Shown here in pieces: positions 32,201 to 43,507 of a stretch of 64,000 nucleotides of DNA. Each line of letters opens with the position of its first letter. Position 1 is the stretch's first letter. Made by a program: the position numbers and the translations under genes. The notes beneath the pieces were generated by a model. The model ran no database searches and had not been told where the DNA came from. It was given only the letters and a program-made list of their open reading frames with translations. This stretch comes from Selaginella moellendorffii (lineage: Eukaryota > Streptophyta > Lycopodiopsida > Selaginellales > Selaginellaceae). The stretch spans positions 709,430 through 773,429 of the forward strand of contig NW_003314313.1 in assembly GCF_000143415.4 (NCBI RefSeq), read 5' to 3'.

Positions 32201-34851
32201 TTGTGTCAAAGTTGTTTTCTTTTTGGGAACACCTTTCCGACGGCTTTAGCATGGCACATTTTGCCATCGATGAAATACCCTCTGTTCTCATCCTTGGATC
32301 CTATGAACCCCCCATCCTTCGTGAAGTACCACACACCTCAGTCCAAATGCTTCCATCAGTCCTTAGGACCATTCCTTGACTCTACTTGAGTCATCCAATA
32401 GTTTTGAACTTGGGTAATCCACAGACCCGTAAGGTCCTACTTGTGGGGCACTAGCTCACTGGAATACACTTCTTGCATTCATGTCCTCACTCACAAGGAT
32501 TATTTTCACAAGTGTTACTCTGACACTTGATTTTGTTCTCTGGGGCAACCTTTGCCCCTTAGGACTACTTGTCCATGTGCTGAGAATACCAACTCATCTC
32601 TAAGTACACCCCCAAACTCCTTGGGTTGTTCCAGCATTTATTAGAGGTAGCCCCGTCTACCATTTTGAGGACTTATGTCCTCTTCTGTGTTTGACCTCCC
32701 ATGGTCATCAATTCCGGTCTCAAAGTTATGAGCACCAGCCTCAACTATATGAGGGTAATCTTGTGACTCCTTTATTGTTTTGGAGTCTGCATCTTTTCCA
32801 TGATCCCAACTATAGTTGTTTACCACAATTATATTACCCCGTTTTCTACGTCAAATGCTCATCTAGATCACATCCTCAACTCTCTAAGGAAACCCTTATA
32901 CTGTTCCCAAGATCCCAAAGTCATTCCCTTATTGGCCCTTTTCTATCCACCACCTTGCCTACAAGTTCACATGTGAACTATAGTGGAGAGCCATGTCTTC
33001 CTGACTTGCTACTCCTCAAGGACAAGCCCACTCCTAGGACTTTCCGATGCCAACACTAGTGGTGATATACTTCAGCACCAATAAAAGTCGGACTAAGGAA
33101 CAACTCCGATACCAAGTTGTAAGCGACTAATTTTTCCATTCTACTTTAATCACTTAACCACACCTTCGACCACTTGGAGGAGTCTCATTCACAACCTCCT
33201 CAAGTCCAATTCAGGACTTGGGACTTGCTAGCCTCGAGAATGACACCCATGCCACTCATCCCTTACACTTAGTCCAAGTGCTCCACATGTCCAGTCCCAA
33301 GACCAACACCCAAATGTACCACTGACATACCGGCCTATTACACTAAGGCCATGCCTATTCACCTTGCCAAACTAGTGGTCCAATACCACTTGCATCACAA
33401 ACCCGTCTCTCCAAGACGGGGCCATCCGACCACGAGTGGTCATCCCAGATCCACTCCTCAGCATCCTTAGGATACCCATAGATATGGGGAATAGCCTTCC
33501 CCAATATCCCTTCATTAGTTCCTACCAAGCCCCTTTTCTGTCCATGGCCATGTTCGCTAACACTGCCACTCGATCTAGGACCACAGGCCCGACCACTAAG
33601 TCCCATGGTCCTCCAGGACTTCTTCACCATGTGACTGTATCCTTAGTCACTACACTAGAGGACTACTCTTCCTCCTTTCCCCCATTTGGGACTCTAGGAC
33701 AACATTTCGGAACACCGTGGGCCTACGCGAGCCCTGTGGGTACTCTCCCCGCCTTCCGCTTTTAGGTGCTCTATCCATGGGATTAGAGCAAGGTTCCATT
33801 GAGCCACGCCTGGTATCCAAGTAGGTAGTGCCACCCGCACTTGGACTGGGAGCATCGGCCAGTCGATCTCCCGGGGGAACTAGAGCCGGCTCTTGAACAC
33901 TTCACCAAGCTACCCCGCTTGTCGGTCCGTATTCACTCTAGTCTTGGACTTCTCAGTGGTCAGTTCATCACCCAACACTGGGTCTGGCCTTCCTAGGCCA
34001 AACTGGCCTTTCCTGGCCAAACTGGCTCCACTGCAGTCCTCCCCCTTACTATACTTTTGGAGCTCACCAAACCCCCCAGGGTCTGGGAGACGAACGCTTT
34101 GGGCTTTCACCCTCTCAGACTTGAACTTGGACTCGGACTCGGACTCGGACTCGGACTCGGGCTTGGTCTCGGCCTCCGCCTCGGTCTCGGTCTCGGTCCC
34201 GGTCTCGGTCCTGGTCCCGGTCTCGGTCTCGGTCTCGATCTCGGTCCCAGTCTTAGTCTTGACCTCGGACTCCATCTCGGGTCCTTCTCGGACTCCATCT
34301 TGGATTCCATCTTGGGTCCATCTCGGACTCCATCTCAGACTCCACCTCGGACTCCATCTCGGACTCCATCTTGGTCCATCTCAGACTCCAACTCGGGTCC
34401 ATCTCGGACTCCACCTTGGACTCCATCTCGGACTCCGTCTCGGTCCATCTCGAACTCCACCTCGGACTCCACCTCGGACTCCATCTCGGACTCCACCTTG
34501 GACTCCATCTCGGACTCCGTTTTGGTCCATCTCAGACTCCATCTTGGACTCCACCTCGAACTCCAACTCGGACTCCACCTCAGACTCCAACTCGGGTCCA
34601 TCTCGGACTCCATCTCGGACACTTCCACGTGTCATGTGTTGGTCCTTTCGGGTCCCTTTTTGGAGCCTCGCTTATTGCTCGCTTCGTGTTTGTTCCTCGA
34701 GCACTTTGTTGGGAGTTCCACTCCCACTCTCGACCTTCCAAGTCAGAGCTTTTAGTCCAAACGTGTTACACTCGTTTGGCTTTTGCTTCGGCCACTACCA
34801 CATGGCACCCTTCCGGCTCCACTTTGGGGCCTAGGGATTTTGTTTCTCACA
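29278..34851 (-). mobile_element. Non-coding LARD-like LTR insertion in the gypsy element
   Basis: The insertion begins TGTAAGC and ends CTCACA, flanked by perfect 5-bp duplications GTAAT at 29273-29277 and 34852-34856. About 61 bp at its left end (29278-29338) recur at 33118-33178 with two mismatches. Just left of the second copy, the minus strand reads TTGGTATCGGAG, close to the tRNA-iMet primer binding site TGGTATCAGAGC. This suggests a minus-oriented element with its 5' LTR at 33118-34851. The other LTR should start at 29278 but diverges after about 61 bp. There is no gag or pol, and the plus strand is pyrimidine-rich. I call it a large retrotransposon derivative, with the LTR structure uncertain. 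Confidence 0.7.
34127..34622 (+). repeat. Hexamer-based minisatellite (GGACTC/GGTCTC units)
   Basis: About 34127-34260 is a run of GGACTC and GGTCTC hexamers. About 34261-34622 is built of 12-18-bp derivatives of GGACTCCATCTC. It lies inside the non-coding insertion. The Ser/Asp- or Gly/Leu-rich frames across it are repeat artefacts. Confidence 0.93.
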
Positions 34852-34856
34852 GTAAT

Positions 34857-36835
34857 GGAGGGACCTTACACGAATAAGTCAGTGATTCCTCCATCTTTCT
34901 TTCAAAAGTATCATCAAGGGATTCATTCGGCACCAGTTCATCCAATATTTACTTTCCAAGCTCATTTTTATAACAAGAGGTCTCCTATTATTTTCTCCGT
35001 GTTGGTTGATACAGGTTCAAGCTTATCTTCTATTGCTCGATCTATTGCCATATGTTGCTATTTACACTTGCATTATGTAGTGGAGCCAATTTTTATTCTT
35101 TATAGCAATGGCCATACACATGCATGTGCACGAGATGAGGCAAACCTAGTTGTGCGTGCAAGTGATCTCGAGCTTGGGTTATAGTCAAGCTTTTAACCTC
35201 ATCCTTGGTATGGATTGATTGTAGTACAATAATGCCAAGTGTGACTTTGAGGCTTCTCCCCTTTGTCTTATCCTACCTTATATTTCATCTATTCCTCTCA
35301 CTTCAATACCTCTTCATCCCTCTACTTCTACCTCTGCTTCCATTACTTTTGTCCCCCCACTCCTTCGTATGTTTCCATCTTTCTTTGCTCTTCCCTTTTC
35401 AGATCCCTTCGATAATCTTTGTGTTGCAGTGGTTGACCGGCTCATGAATGAGTATTCTGATCTCTTTATTTTTGACCTATCGTTTGGGGCCAAGATTGCC
35501 ACATGTCATCCTATTCCAATCGGGGATGCGCGTCCAATCAAGGTTCTTGTTCGTCATCAGTCACCTAAAGAAATCAAGATTTTACATGTAAATATCAAGA
35601 AGATGTTAGAGAAGGGTGTTATTCAGAAGTCGTGGAGTCCTTAGGCATTTGAACCTTATCTTGTGACGAAGCCTAATGGGAGTATTTGTTTCTGCATTGA
35701 CTATCGTTTGTTAAATAAAGTGACGATCCCGGATATGTACCCTCTTCCTCACACTGCTGATCTTTTAGATCGTCTAGGGTGAATTCGTTGGTTCACCAAG
35801 CTAGATCTTGCCTTTGGGTACTGGCAAGTACCGATGGCCAAAGAAGATATTCCTAAAACTGTTTTTCATACATCGTTTGGTTTGTACGAGTTCTTGGTGA
35901 TGCCGTTTAGTTTGAACAATGCTCTAGCAACTTTCCAGCGGATGATGGACGAGGTTCTTTATGATATGCCACAATCCAAAGGCATTGTTGACTTCATTGA
36001 TGATGTCTTAATTCACTTGGAGGGGACATGGGAGGAGCATATTCATGATGTTTGTAAAGTGTTGGATCGGCTATGGGACATTGGCTTAAAATTGAAGTAG
36101 TCGAAGTGTGTGTTTGGGTCTAAGGACACAACTTACCTTGGGTACCGTATTTCTTGTGAGAGTTTGCAAGTTAATCCTGACAAACTTGTGGTTGTTTTAA
36201 AGTTCCCTACTCCAAAATGTGTGAATGATGTGTAGTGCTTCTTAGGCAAGGTACAATATCTTGGTCATTTTGTGGATCATCCTTCTGACCGCACTACATC
36301 GTTGCAAGCGTTGCTGAAGTTAGCAATGTCATCTGTCATTTGGTCTCCGGATTGTGAGTGGGCATTTGTGGATCTCAAAGGGCTGTTGATGACTCCTCTA
36401 ATTTTGGTATATCCTGACTACACTCAACCTTTTATTTTGTGTGTGGATGCTTGTGATATTAGTCTTAGAGGTGTGTTGATGCAAGGGAGCCCGAGTGTGC
36501 CTGGTCAGCATCATCCCATTGCATATATAAGTTGTATGTTACAACCAGCAGAGGTGAACTACTCCACAACAAAAAAAGAGTGTTTAGCAACAGTTTAGGA
36601 TTTCAAAAAATTTCATATATATCTACATAGTTCTCAAACGTTACTTAAAGGTGATTATGTTGCCGTTATTTCATTATTAAACCGAAAGAACCTGGTTAGT
36701 CGTACTGCTCAGTGGGCTTTGAAGCTTCAGATATATGATTTTTATGTTATTCATCGCCCTGGGAGTTCTATGGCTAATGCTGATGCCCTTTCTCGAGCTC
36801 TTCTTCTTTCTACACTCTCTTCTCATGTTTTAATG
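34857..36835 (+). pseudogene. Gypsy family-1 protease, reverse transcriptase and RNase H
   Basis: The protease has VDTGSSLSS at about 35005-35031. RT has the LDLAFGYWQVPM block and FIDD (35993-36004), the usual Y/F-x-DD catalytic motif. RNase H follows (FILCVDACDISLRGVLMQGS, then NYSTTKKECLATV). Several in-frame stops (for example 35641, 35780, 36098, 36232 and 36596) make it non-functional. Confidence 0.9.
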
Positions 36836-36989
36836 AGCTTGTTGTTCCAGCATTTGTGGATTTTTTAGATGAGGATTCTATGCCATCGGCAGTTGCTGTA
36901 CTCAATGTTTAGTGTCCGCAAGGTGTAGAGCAAGATCTACTTTCTTTTGATGAGGTTCATGAGGCTCAAAAACTTGAGCTATGGATATG

Positions 36990-37420
36990 AAGGCTTTGAG
37001 ATGAGTTTGAGAATCTGGAGAACTACAAAATCACCTCTACAATGATCTTGTGAATCCTCTCTAATCTAAACTAGATCCAAACATAAAAGGGAAAGAAATA
37101 CTTAGCCATGTGTTGTTGCAAAGATGTTGATGCTGAGATTGATGCACATCTCACAGCCTTGATCCCTAAAAGGCAATGAGCAAGATAGGCATAGAAGAGA
37201 AGAGTAGATGTTGAGCAAGTGGAGTGTATGTTATTATGGCCAAGGATATAAAAAGACAGAAAGGGGATAGGTTTGGCATGCTATCACCAGCCTATATAAC
37301 CACTACATGCCCAGTCATCCAAGTCAGGAATTTAGACCGAGAGAAATCCTAATCTCAATTTCTGACTCAGGAAATGCCTTTGTGTGAAAATCACGATGCA
37401 AAATGCATGTACTAGAATCT
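36990..37420. mobile_element. Approximately 420-bp insert between RNase H and integrase of the gypsy element
   Basis: Pol-like reading breaks near 36985 (EAQKLELW) and resumes near 37425-37445. The intervening DNA has no pol similarity. Its minus strand has TATATAG-like boxes and a TTTTTATATCC motif reminiscent of an LTR promoter. I could not define clean termini or target duplications. It may be a solo LTR. Confidence 0.35.
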
Positions 37421-37439
37421 TACATCATTTGTTGATGAC

Positions 37440-38570
37440 TTGCCATTCCGGCATTTATATTCTCAATATCATCTTGAAGATGGCCTTCTTTATTTTGTGG
37501 GGACGGATCTTAATGATCATTTACGGCTGGTGGTGCCTTCTGTCTTTATTCCGCGGTTTCTCCATGCCTACCACAATTCTTTTGTTCTAGGTAGCCATAT
37601 GGGACATCGTCGTATGACCAAGAAGCTGCACAAGTCTTTCTATTGGCCGGAAATGCAACTTGATGTTATCCTGTACATGCGTAGTTACGTTTGGTGCCAA
37701 GCTCGTAATACTCCCCCTTGTGTTGCGGAAGGACAGTTGGAGTCAATTGCAGTTTCTCATCCATTTGAGTTGGTGGTGTTTGATCTTATGGGATCTTTTC
37801 CACGATCGACTACCGGCAATGAGTATGTTATTATTGCTTCTGACTATTTGACTCGTTGGGTGGAAGTTAGTGCTCTTGCTAGTGCCTCTGCAACTGCTGT
37901 TGGATACTTCCCCTTCAATTGAGTGGTGTTCCAGCATTCTTGTCAGGAGCGGATTCTTTCGGATAATAGTCCTACATTTATGGTTGAGGCATTTCATGTT
38001 TTGACGTCTCAGTTGGGGATATATCACACTTTCATGAATGCTTATCATCCACAATCAAACGGTCTGGTAGAACGGCACATTCGAACGTTCAAAGGGATGA
38101 TCGTGAAGTATGTGAACTTTAAGCATTCGGATTGGGATGGTTGTTTGCCGTCTCTTTAGTATGCATATGTCATAAGGGTGTAAAGTTCTCTTGGTACTTC
38201 ACCATAAAAACTCCTATATGATCATGATCTAATATTACCAATGGAGTTGGGTTTACCTTTGCGATTGCCACGAGCTGCTAATTCTAGGTTATAAGATCAG
38301 TATTTGACAAGCATTCTTCCACTTGTCCGAGTAGAGTCTATTGAACACTTAGGTCACGTACAAGTGGGACAACAATGGCGTTACAACTCCCATCATCATC
38401 CATATGCGGAATACAAAATGGATGACTTGGTGTTAGTCCGTTTTCCCCATCTTACGATATGTGGTTTATCTAAAGGGCTCCTTGCTAAATGGAAAGAACC
38501 GTATCAGATGTTGTGGCAAGTTTTTATGAGGTTTGGCATGATGTCTAACAGGCCAATCCTCTAGAGATTG
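37440..38570 (+). pseudogene. Gypsy family-1 integrase
   Basis: This has the HHCC zinc region (HMGHRRMTKKLHKSFYWPEM, with the first zinc Cys apparently changed to Tyr in RSYVWCQ). The catalytic core shows FDLMGSFPRSTTGNEYVIIA and ILSDNSPTF, then AYHPQSNGLVERHIRTFKGM. A C-terminal part (YKMDDLVLVRFP) lies near 38410-38450. In-frame stops at 37919 and 38157 interrupt it. Confidence 0.88.
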
Positions 38571-38727
38571 TGCATGTGTAGTGGTTGAAATGCTTCATAC
38601 AAAGGGATTAGGAGCAAATAATACCACATATAGATCTGCCAATGCCTCCTCCTAATGTTCCTCCAAATCCCAGCCCATCTACAAGAGAACCCTGATGGTT
38701 TTCCATTATTCCGAGAGAAGGGAATGA

Positions 38728-38901
38728 TGTGAGGTCCAAGTGTACAGCTATGATGTTGTATATTAATATTAGTGTAATTGGATTTTGAGTTATCGAATTG
38801 GTTTCAATCTGGACCACTTACTCTTGTATATAAGCTAGAGTTTTTGGGCTAATTGATATGCATATTTTCTGTATTCCCTTTCCATATTCCAAGCACTCAC
38901 A
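38728..38901 (+). repeat. 3' LTR of gypsy family 1
   Basis: 174 bp, TGTGAGG...CACTCACA, preceded by a purine-rich tract. It contains TATATAAGC near 38836-38844. It matches the LTR at 4530-4705 and the remnant ending at 28122. Confidence 0.9.
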
Positions 38902-39220
38902 CAATTAATTTTTAAATTCAAAAATTAAAACCAAAGCCCTCCTTTGAGCACACAATGTGCCACATCAACGAATAGGTTTGTGTAGGTCAACAGGTGGTCA
39001 ATGTGCCATGTTGGGGATCATCCAATCCATCATACACTTCCGACCTGCCACAAAAAACTAAATTCTGCTTTTCAGAAATACACAGTTTAGGCCAAGTTTT
39101 GTTAGAAACTTTAACAAGATATTTTTGAGAGGCAAATTATTTAGGACCTATTCCCACCTACCATTAAATTAGCCCAATAAACTTCCATGAGCTTAATTTA
39201 GTTGATTAATCTAGGGAAAA
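38902..39220. other. Intergenic DNA between the gypsy LTR and the PPR gene
   Basis: AT-rich and without recognised features. Part is presumably the 3' untranslated region of the PPR gene. Confidence 0.45.
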
Positions 39221-39345
39221 TTACAGAAACACCCCTAAAGATATTGTATTTACAAAAAGGTTCCCAGAAGTTTGAAAATTACAAAAATGCCCCTGTGAAG
39301 TTTGTGTATTTATTAATGCCTCTGCCATGTCTCTGTCGTCAATCT

Positions 39346-42039
39346 TCACGAACGATTCGAATGCCACCTTTCCGGTCTCCACATCTCTCCACGTCCGGCA
39401 AGCAGCCAGGAGTGTCCTCCAAGTGAGCGCACTCCTTCGTCGTCCACAGCCCGGTGAAAGACATCCAGGACCTTCTCGGCGTCGCCCTGGCGGCTGTATC
39501 CAGCTGCTAGAGCGTTCCATGCTATCAGATCTCGAGTTTGAGCTGCGTCAAACGTCTGCTGTGCGTCGTTCATACTTCCGGCTTTTCCAAACACGTCCAC
39601 CATGCTGTTGGAGAGCACAATGTCTTTCTCGGCTCCATATCTGTATACTTCCCCAACAATGGCTTTAGTGACTTCCAGCGATCCCACAGAAGAGCTTCCC
39701 TTGAGCACGGGGACGAAGACTCGAGCATCTAGAGCACAGCAGGCCTGACCGAGTTTCAGTTTCATTCCCACAAAGAGCTCCAAAACTTTGTTTCCATCAC
39801 CACATTCCGCGTACCCCGACATGAGCACTGTCCACGAGACTACATCAGGGTGTGGCATGCTGTCGAAAACTCGCTGGGCGTCCACCAGACTCCCACACTT
39901 GGCATACATCTCCATCAAACTGCTGTCCAAAACGAAGTCCCAGTGTCGAAGGAGTTTGGATGCCGGGCAATGGATAGCAATCCCTTTCTCCAGTGACGAA
40001 ACTTTGACAGCCTTTCCATCCACCTGAGTGGCCTCTTCCCTTGCAGCGACGCGGATGCAAGCCTTGAGTGCTGCTGTGACAATGCTCGAAGACGTGAGCG
40101 CATGCCCCTCGCATATCATACGTTGGAACAGCTCTAGTGCCGTGTCTTCCTCTCCGCAATCGACACAGGCCAGAACCAGCGAAGTCCACGACATGACGTC
40201 GTGCGAGCACATCTGGTCGAAAACTCTTCGAGCATCCATCAGGCTTCCACTTCGCGCGTAAGCGTCGACTAAGGTGCTCGCCAAGATCACGTCCGTCTTA
40301 AAGTAGTTTCTCGAGTCTCCATGAAGAGCCAGTATTCTCTCCAAGCATTTCAGCTTGACCAGCTTTCCATCAACCTCCACGGCCCCTTCCTTGGTCGCCA
40401 AGCCGAGACAGGCCTTCGACACAGCAACTAAAGCCATAGCATCTGGAACGAGGCCACTGTTTTTCATCTGAGAAAACAAATCCAAAGCTACCTCTGCTTG
40501 GGAGTTATCCACGTATCCCAGCATGAGCACCGTCCACGACACCAGGCTGTGGCAAGGCATGCTCCTGAAAACTCTCTCAGCCTCCACCATGCTTCCACAC
40601 TTGGCATACATGTCCACGAGAGTGTTCGACAAAAACTCGTCCCTCTCGTATCCTTTCTCCGCGGCCTGGATGTGAATCGCCATCCCCTTCTCCAGAGAAT
40701 CCACTTTCACCATCTTCCCTTCAAAGCTTGTGGCTTCTTCTTTCGCTGCTAATCCAATGCAGGCCTTCAAACCTGCGACAAACGTCAAGGAATCCGCTGT
40801 AGTAGCGGACGCAAAGCTTTCCAGCGCCAGCTCTGCTTCTCCATTGTCTACGTATCCCACCAGTAGCGTGTTCCACGAGACCACATTGTGGCAAGGCATC
40901 CTGTCGAAAACTCCTCGGGCATCAGCCATGCTCCCACACTTCGCAAACATATCCACCAGAGCATTTCCCAGGAAAACATCCAGCACTCGTCTCGCTTGGC
41001 GATGGATTCCTCTCCCTTTTCCCAGAGTGCTAACTTTCACAGCCGTTCCATCCAAAGCTTCTCCCCACTTTTCTCTCCCAGCCAAATCGGAGCAAGCTTT
41101 CACTGCTGCGCCAAAGCATCGACCATCCGGCTTGATCTCTCCAGCTCCCATACTGCCAAAACCCTCGAGTGCTAGCTCACTCTCCCCGTTTGCTACGTAC
41201 CCGAGCACTAGAACAGTCCACGAGATGACACTGTGCCGGGAGCTTCTATCGAAAACCATGCGTGCTTCCACCATTCTTCCACAGTATGCGTACATTTCCA
41301 CCAGCGAGCTCGCTACGTGATCATCTTTGCCGCTTCTCTTAGCTCGAGAGTGGATTCTCATGCCTTGTTCCAGAGCTTCCAGCTTGATCATCTTCCCACC
41401 GATGAGTCTCGCTTCTTCTCTGACCGCTAGAGCAGAGCAAGCCTTGAGCGCTGCAAAGAATGTCCCGGAATCCGGTGCGCAACTTTGGCTTTCCATCCAT
41501 GAGAAGGCTTCCAGAGCACGAGATTCTTCGCCATTCTCTGCGTGTCCCAAGATGAAAGTGTTCCAGGCCACTACATTGTGGCAAGGCATCCTGTCAAACA
41601 CCCTCCTCGCCTCAACCAGGCTGCCACACCTCCCATACATGCCGATCAAGCTGCAAGAAACGTAGAGATTGGAGCAAACCCCGCTCTGGATGGCGCGATC
41701 GTGGAGCACCCTTCCCTTCTCTAAATCCTTGGAGCTCCCGCAGGATTTCAACCCCGAAAGGAGCTCCGCTGAGCACCCTGTGCTGTGACCCCGGCATTGT
41801 CCCAATCTGTGGCAGTACCTGTGGAGCGCGGGTCGAAGGAAATGCATCCATCCGTCGAGCGCCAAAAGAATCTTTGTCGAAGAACCCTGAAATTCCGAAG
41901 ATCTTCCTTTAGGGCACTTTAGGGCTCCTTCCATCCTCTTCGCAAAGTAACACGAGGAATCGCAATGTCGGGAGACAAGGCTTTGAGTCCATGGGAATTT
42001 GATGTGGCGCGTTTTAGTTTCTTTTGATATACGAACCAT
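39346..42039 (-). CDS. PLS-type pentatricopeptide repeat protein, probably organellar
   Basis: A single-exon frame of 897 codons. Plant PLS-class PPR proteins bind organellar RNA for editing, splicing or stability. I count seven PPR blocks of the type SLxxMYxxCGSLVEARRVFD, each followed by (V/A)W(N/T)xxxxG. The first ATG (42039) or the internal ATG at 41934 (MEGALKCPKG) could start it; the Ser/Arg-rich N-terminus suits an organellar targeting peptide. Between repeats, segments such as KACIGLAAKEEATSFEGKMV then KVDSLEKGMAIH recur with extra residues. Near 39450 the last block shifts frame: the open frame ends in an unlikely tail, while the next frame (to 39221) reads LTWRTLLAACRTWRDVETGK, a standard PPR C-terminus. 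No DYW deaminase domain is seen. A partial pseudogene copy lies at 59375-60152. Confidence 0.87.
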   Translation of the reverse strand: MVRISKETKTRHIKFPWTQSLVSRHCDSSCYFAKRMEGALKCPKGRSSEFQGSSTKILLALDGWMHFLRPALHRYCHRLGQCRGHSTGCSAELLSGLKSCGSSKDLEKGRVLHDRAIQSGVCSNLYVSCSLIGMYGRCGSLVEARRVFDRMPCHNVVAWNTFILGHAENGEESRALEAFSWMESQSCAPDSGTFFAALKACSALAVREEARLIGGKMIKLEALEQGMRIHSRAKRSGKDDHVASSLVEMYAYCGRMVEARMVFDRSSRHSVISWTVLVLGYVANGESELALEGFGSMGAGEIKPDGRCFGAAVKACSDLAGREKWGEALDGTAVKVSTLGKGRGIHRQARRVLDVFLGNALVDMFAKCGSMADARGVFDRMPCHNVVSWNTLLVGYVDNGEAELALESFASATTADSLTFVAGLKACIGLAAKEEATSFEGKMVKVDSLEKGMAIHIQAAEKGYERDEFLSNTLVDMYAKCGSMVEAERVFRSMPCHSLVSWTVLMLGYVDNSQAEVALDLFSQMKNSGLVPDAMALVAVSKACLGLATKEGAVEVDGKLVKLKCLERILALHGDSRNYFKTDVILASTLVDAYARSGSLMDARRVFDQMCSHDVMSWTSLVLACVDCGEEDTALELFQRMICEGHALTSSSIVTAALKACIRVAAREEATQVDGKAVKVSSLEKGIAIHCPASKLLRHWDFVLDSSLMEMYAKCGSLVDAQRVFDSMPHPDVVSWTVLMSGYAECGDGNKVLELFVGMKLKLGQACCALDARVFVPVLKGSSSVGSLEVTKAIVGEVYRYGAEKDIVLSNSMVDVFGKAGSMNDAQQTFDAAQTRDLIAWNALAAGYSRQGDAEKVLDVFHRAVDDEGVRSLGGHSWLLAGRGEMWRPERWHSNRS

Positions 42040-42061
42040 TATTGAGAACTCAGTGATGTAA

Positions 42062-42400
42062 ATGATACTATAGACTGTATTTTTTATTTCTTTTACATCG
42101 GAAAAATATCATTTTTCAAAACTGTCAGAAATTTTCTGTATGTGATCTACTGTTGTTGAGAACCAGGAACGACATCAAAAAACCTTATTGGGAATTTCTG
42201 GCAACTTCGTTTGGGCACATAGAATTTCCAAATGAAAACGATATAAACAAAAATTATATACACGATATATCATGTCTAAACGATGTAAATGATACTCTAG
42301 ACTGTATTGTTTATTTTTTTACATCGGAAAAATATTATTTTTTAAAAACAGCCAAAAATTTTCTGTGTAGTAGTCAGTTACCATTGTTCACAGCCAAGAA
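42062..42400. repeat. Pair of diverged ~120-bp direct repeats
   Basis: The block at about 42062-42165 recurs at about 42278-42385. Both read GATGTAAATGATACT, AGACTGTATT and ACATCGGAAAAATAT, then an AAATTTTCTGT. They are about 215 bp apart and lie upstream of the PPR start. Function unknown. Confidence 0.75.
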
Positions 42401-43463
42401 AGATTTAATTTTTATCAGAAAACCACTTCCAAGTTCCAAGCTTCTAACAGTCTTTTTTCTGCTCTCCGAAAGCTGAAGCCAAACACCAAGCATGAAGAAG
42501 GTGCGCGTTTGCAAACGCCAAATTATGCTCCAAACGCGTTTGTCAGCTACAAACTTAAAAAACCTAAAAAAAAGAAAAGATTCTTAAAGCATCTTTTAAA
42601 TATTCAGATATTCTATAGAATATTTTTTGCATTCACTCACCGTGACCCGGCCACGTGGCGAGATGCGGCCTTTATGCCACGTGGCTCATTTCGAATGGAG
42701 GTGGTAGTTTTGCTGCCACGTTGCCAAAGCACGGTAAGATGCACGTTTGGCTCACCAGCGCTACAAGAGCTGAGGATTGTACCAGGTTGATTACACACTG
42801 GCATGGGTGTATATTAGTGGGATTAAGCACCTGACGTGAACTTGTTTGTTTTGCTTGGAAGGTTTACGTCAATCATCTGTCAATCCCGGCGCTTACACAT
42901 TCAAACTTGATAGGCCTTGTGTGTTTAAGCCAATCATGGCCAAGTTCATGTTGGACGTCTTGCCCAGCGAATCAAGCCTCCCAACTTAAAAAGGAACTTG
43001 TGATTTCTTGTCAAGTGTTTATTTCTCTGCTGGTTTGCTGGATTTGAAGATCAGTGCTGGTCATTTTGAAAGCGGCACTGGAGCAATGCAAGATATTCGT
43101 ATCTAAGTACCTGAAGATCCCAAGCTCTCACCACAGATCTAGATGATAAGCAGCGCTGACCTGGATATATGTGCCACCTACCCGTCCATCCACATCAAAC
43201 TCACAAACACGTCTCAAAAAGTAGTCAGTACTTTTGTTGTCAAGTTATGTTTATTAGGTCTACGGAGTCCAAACTTTGGAAAATATCTAGAGAATCGAAT
43301 ATAGACGTACCCGTTAGTCATGTCGGGCATGTCGCGACTCGAGTCTGTGACATATGGTGACATATATCAGATATGCGAGCGTGGCTGTGAGCGTATATCA
43401 ATATATGTGGCGCACAGCCTTCGCTTGGGCCCAGTGTCACTATCAGGCCAGCCAAACTAGCGA

Positions 43464-43471
43464 CTATAAAA
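43464..43471 (+). promoter_or_regulatory. TATA box of metalloprotease copy 2
   Basis: CTATAAAA lies 44 bp before the ATG at 43508. Copy 1 has CTGTAAAA instead. This suggests copy 2 is the better expressed gene. Confidence 0.5.
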
Positions 43472-43507
43472 CCCACTTTGCATTCGTTTCTCTGCAGATC
43501 CAAGAAA

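Larger units (their letters stand above)
27950..38901 (+). mobile_element. Decayed Ty3/gypsy family-1 element interrupted by a 5.57-kb insertion
   Basis: The 5' LTR ends at 28122 (CACTCACA), with its start uncertain near 27950. The 3' LTR is 38728-38901, TGTGAGG...CTCACA. The likely primer binding site TTGGTGGAGATGAGG follows the 5' LTR. Gag and pol are in the usual order for gypsy elements. A purine-rich tract (GAGAGAAGGGAATGA) precedes the 3' LTR. Stops are frequent, so the element is not autonomous. Its gag is split from pol by the insertion at 29278-34851. Confidence 0.88.

Noticed and set aside
33893-34834. A 313-codon Ser/Asp-rich protein
   Set aside because: It is a translation of the GGACTC minisatellite and lies in a non-coding insertion.
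29278-34851. CRISPR-like array or origin because of repeated motifs
   Set aside because: The repeats are not regularly spaced with unique spacers, and the host is eukaryotic.
36990-37420. A full transposon with terminal repeats within the gypsy pol
   Set aside because: No clean TG...CA ends or target duplication could be found, so it is only listed as an insert.
39327-41665. Plus-strand ORFs at 39327, 40730 and 41327
   Set aside because: They are antisense shadows of the PPR gene.
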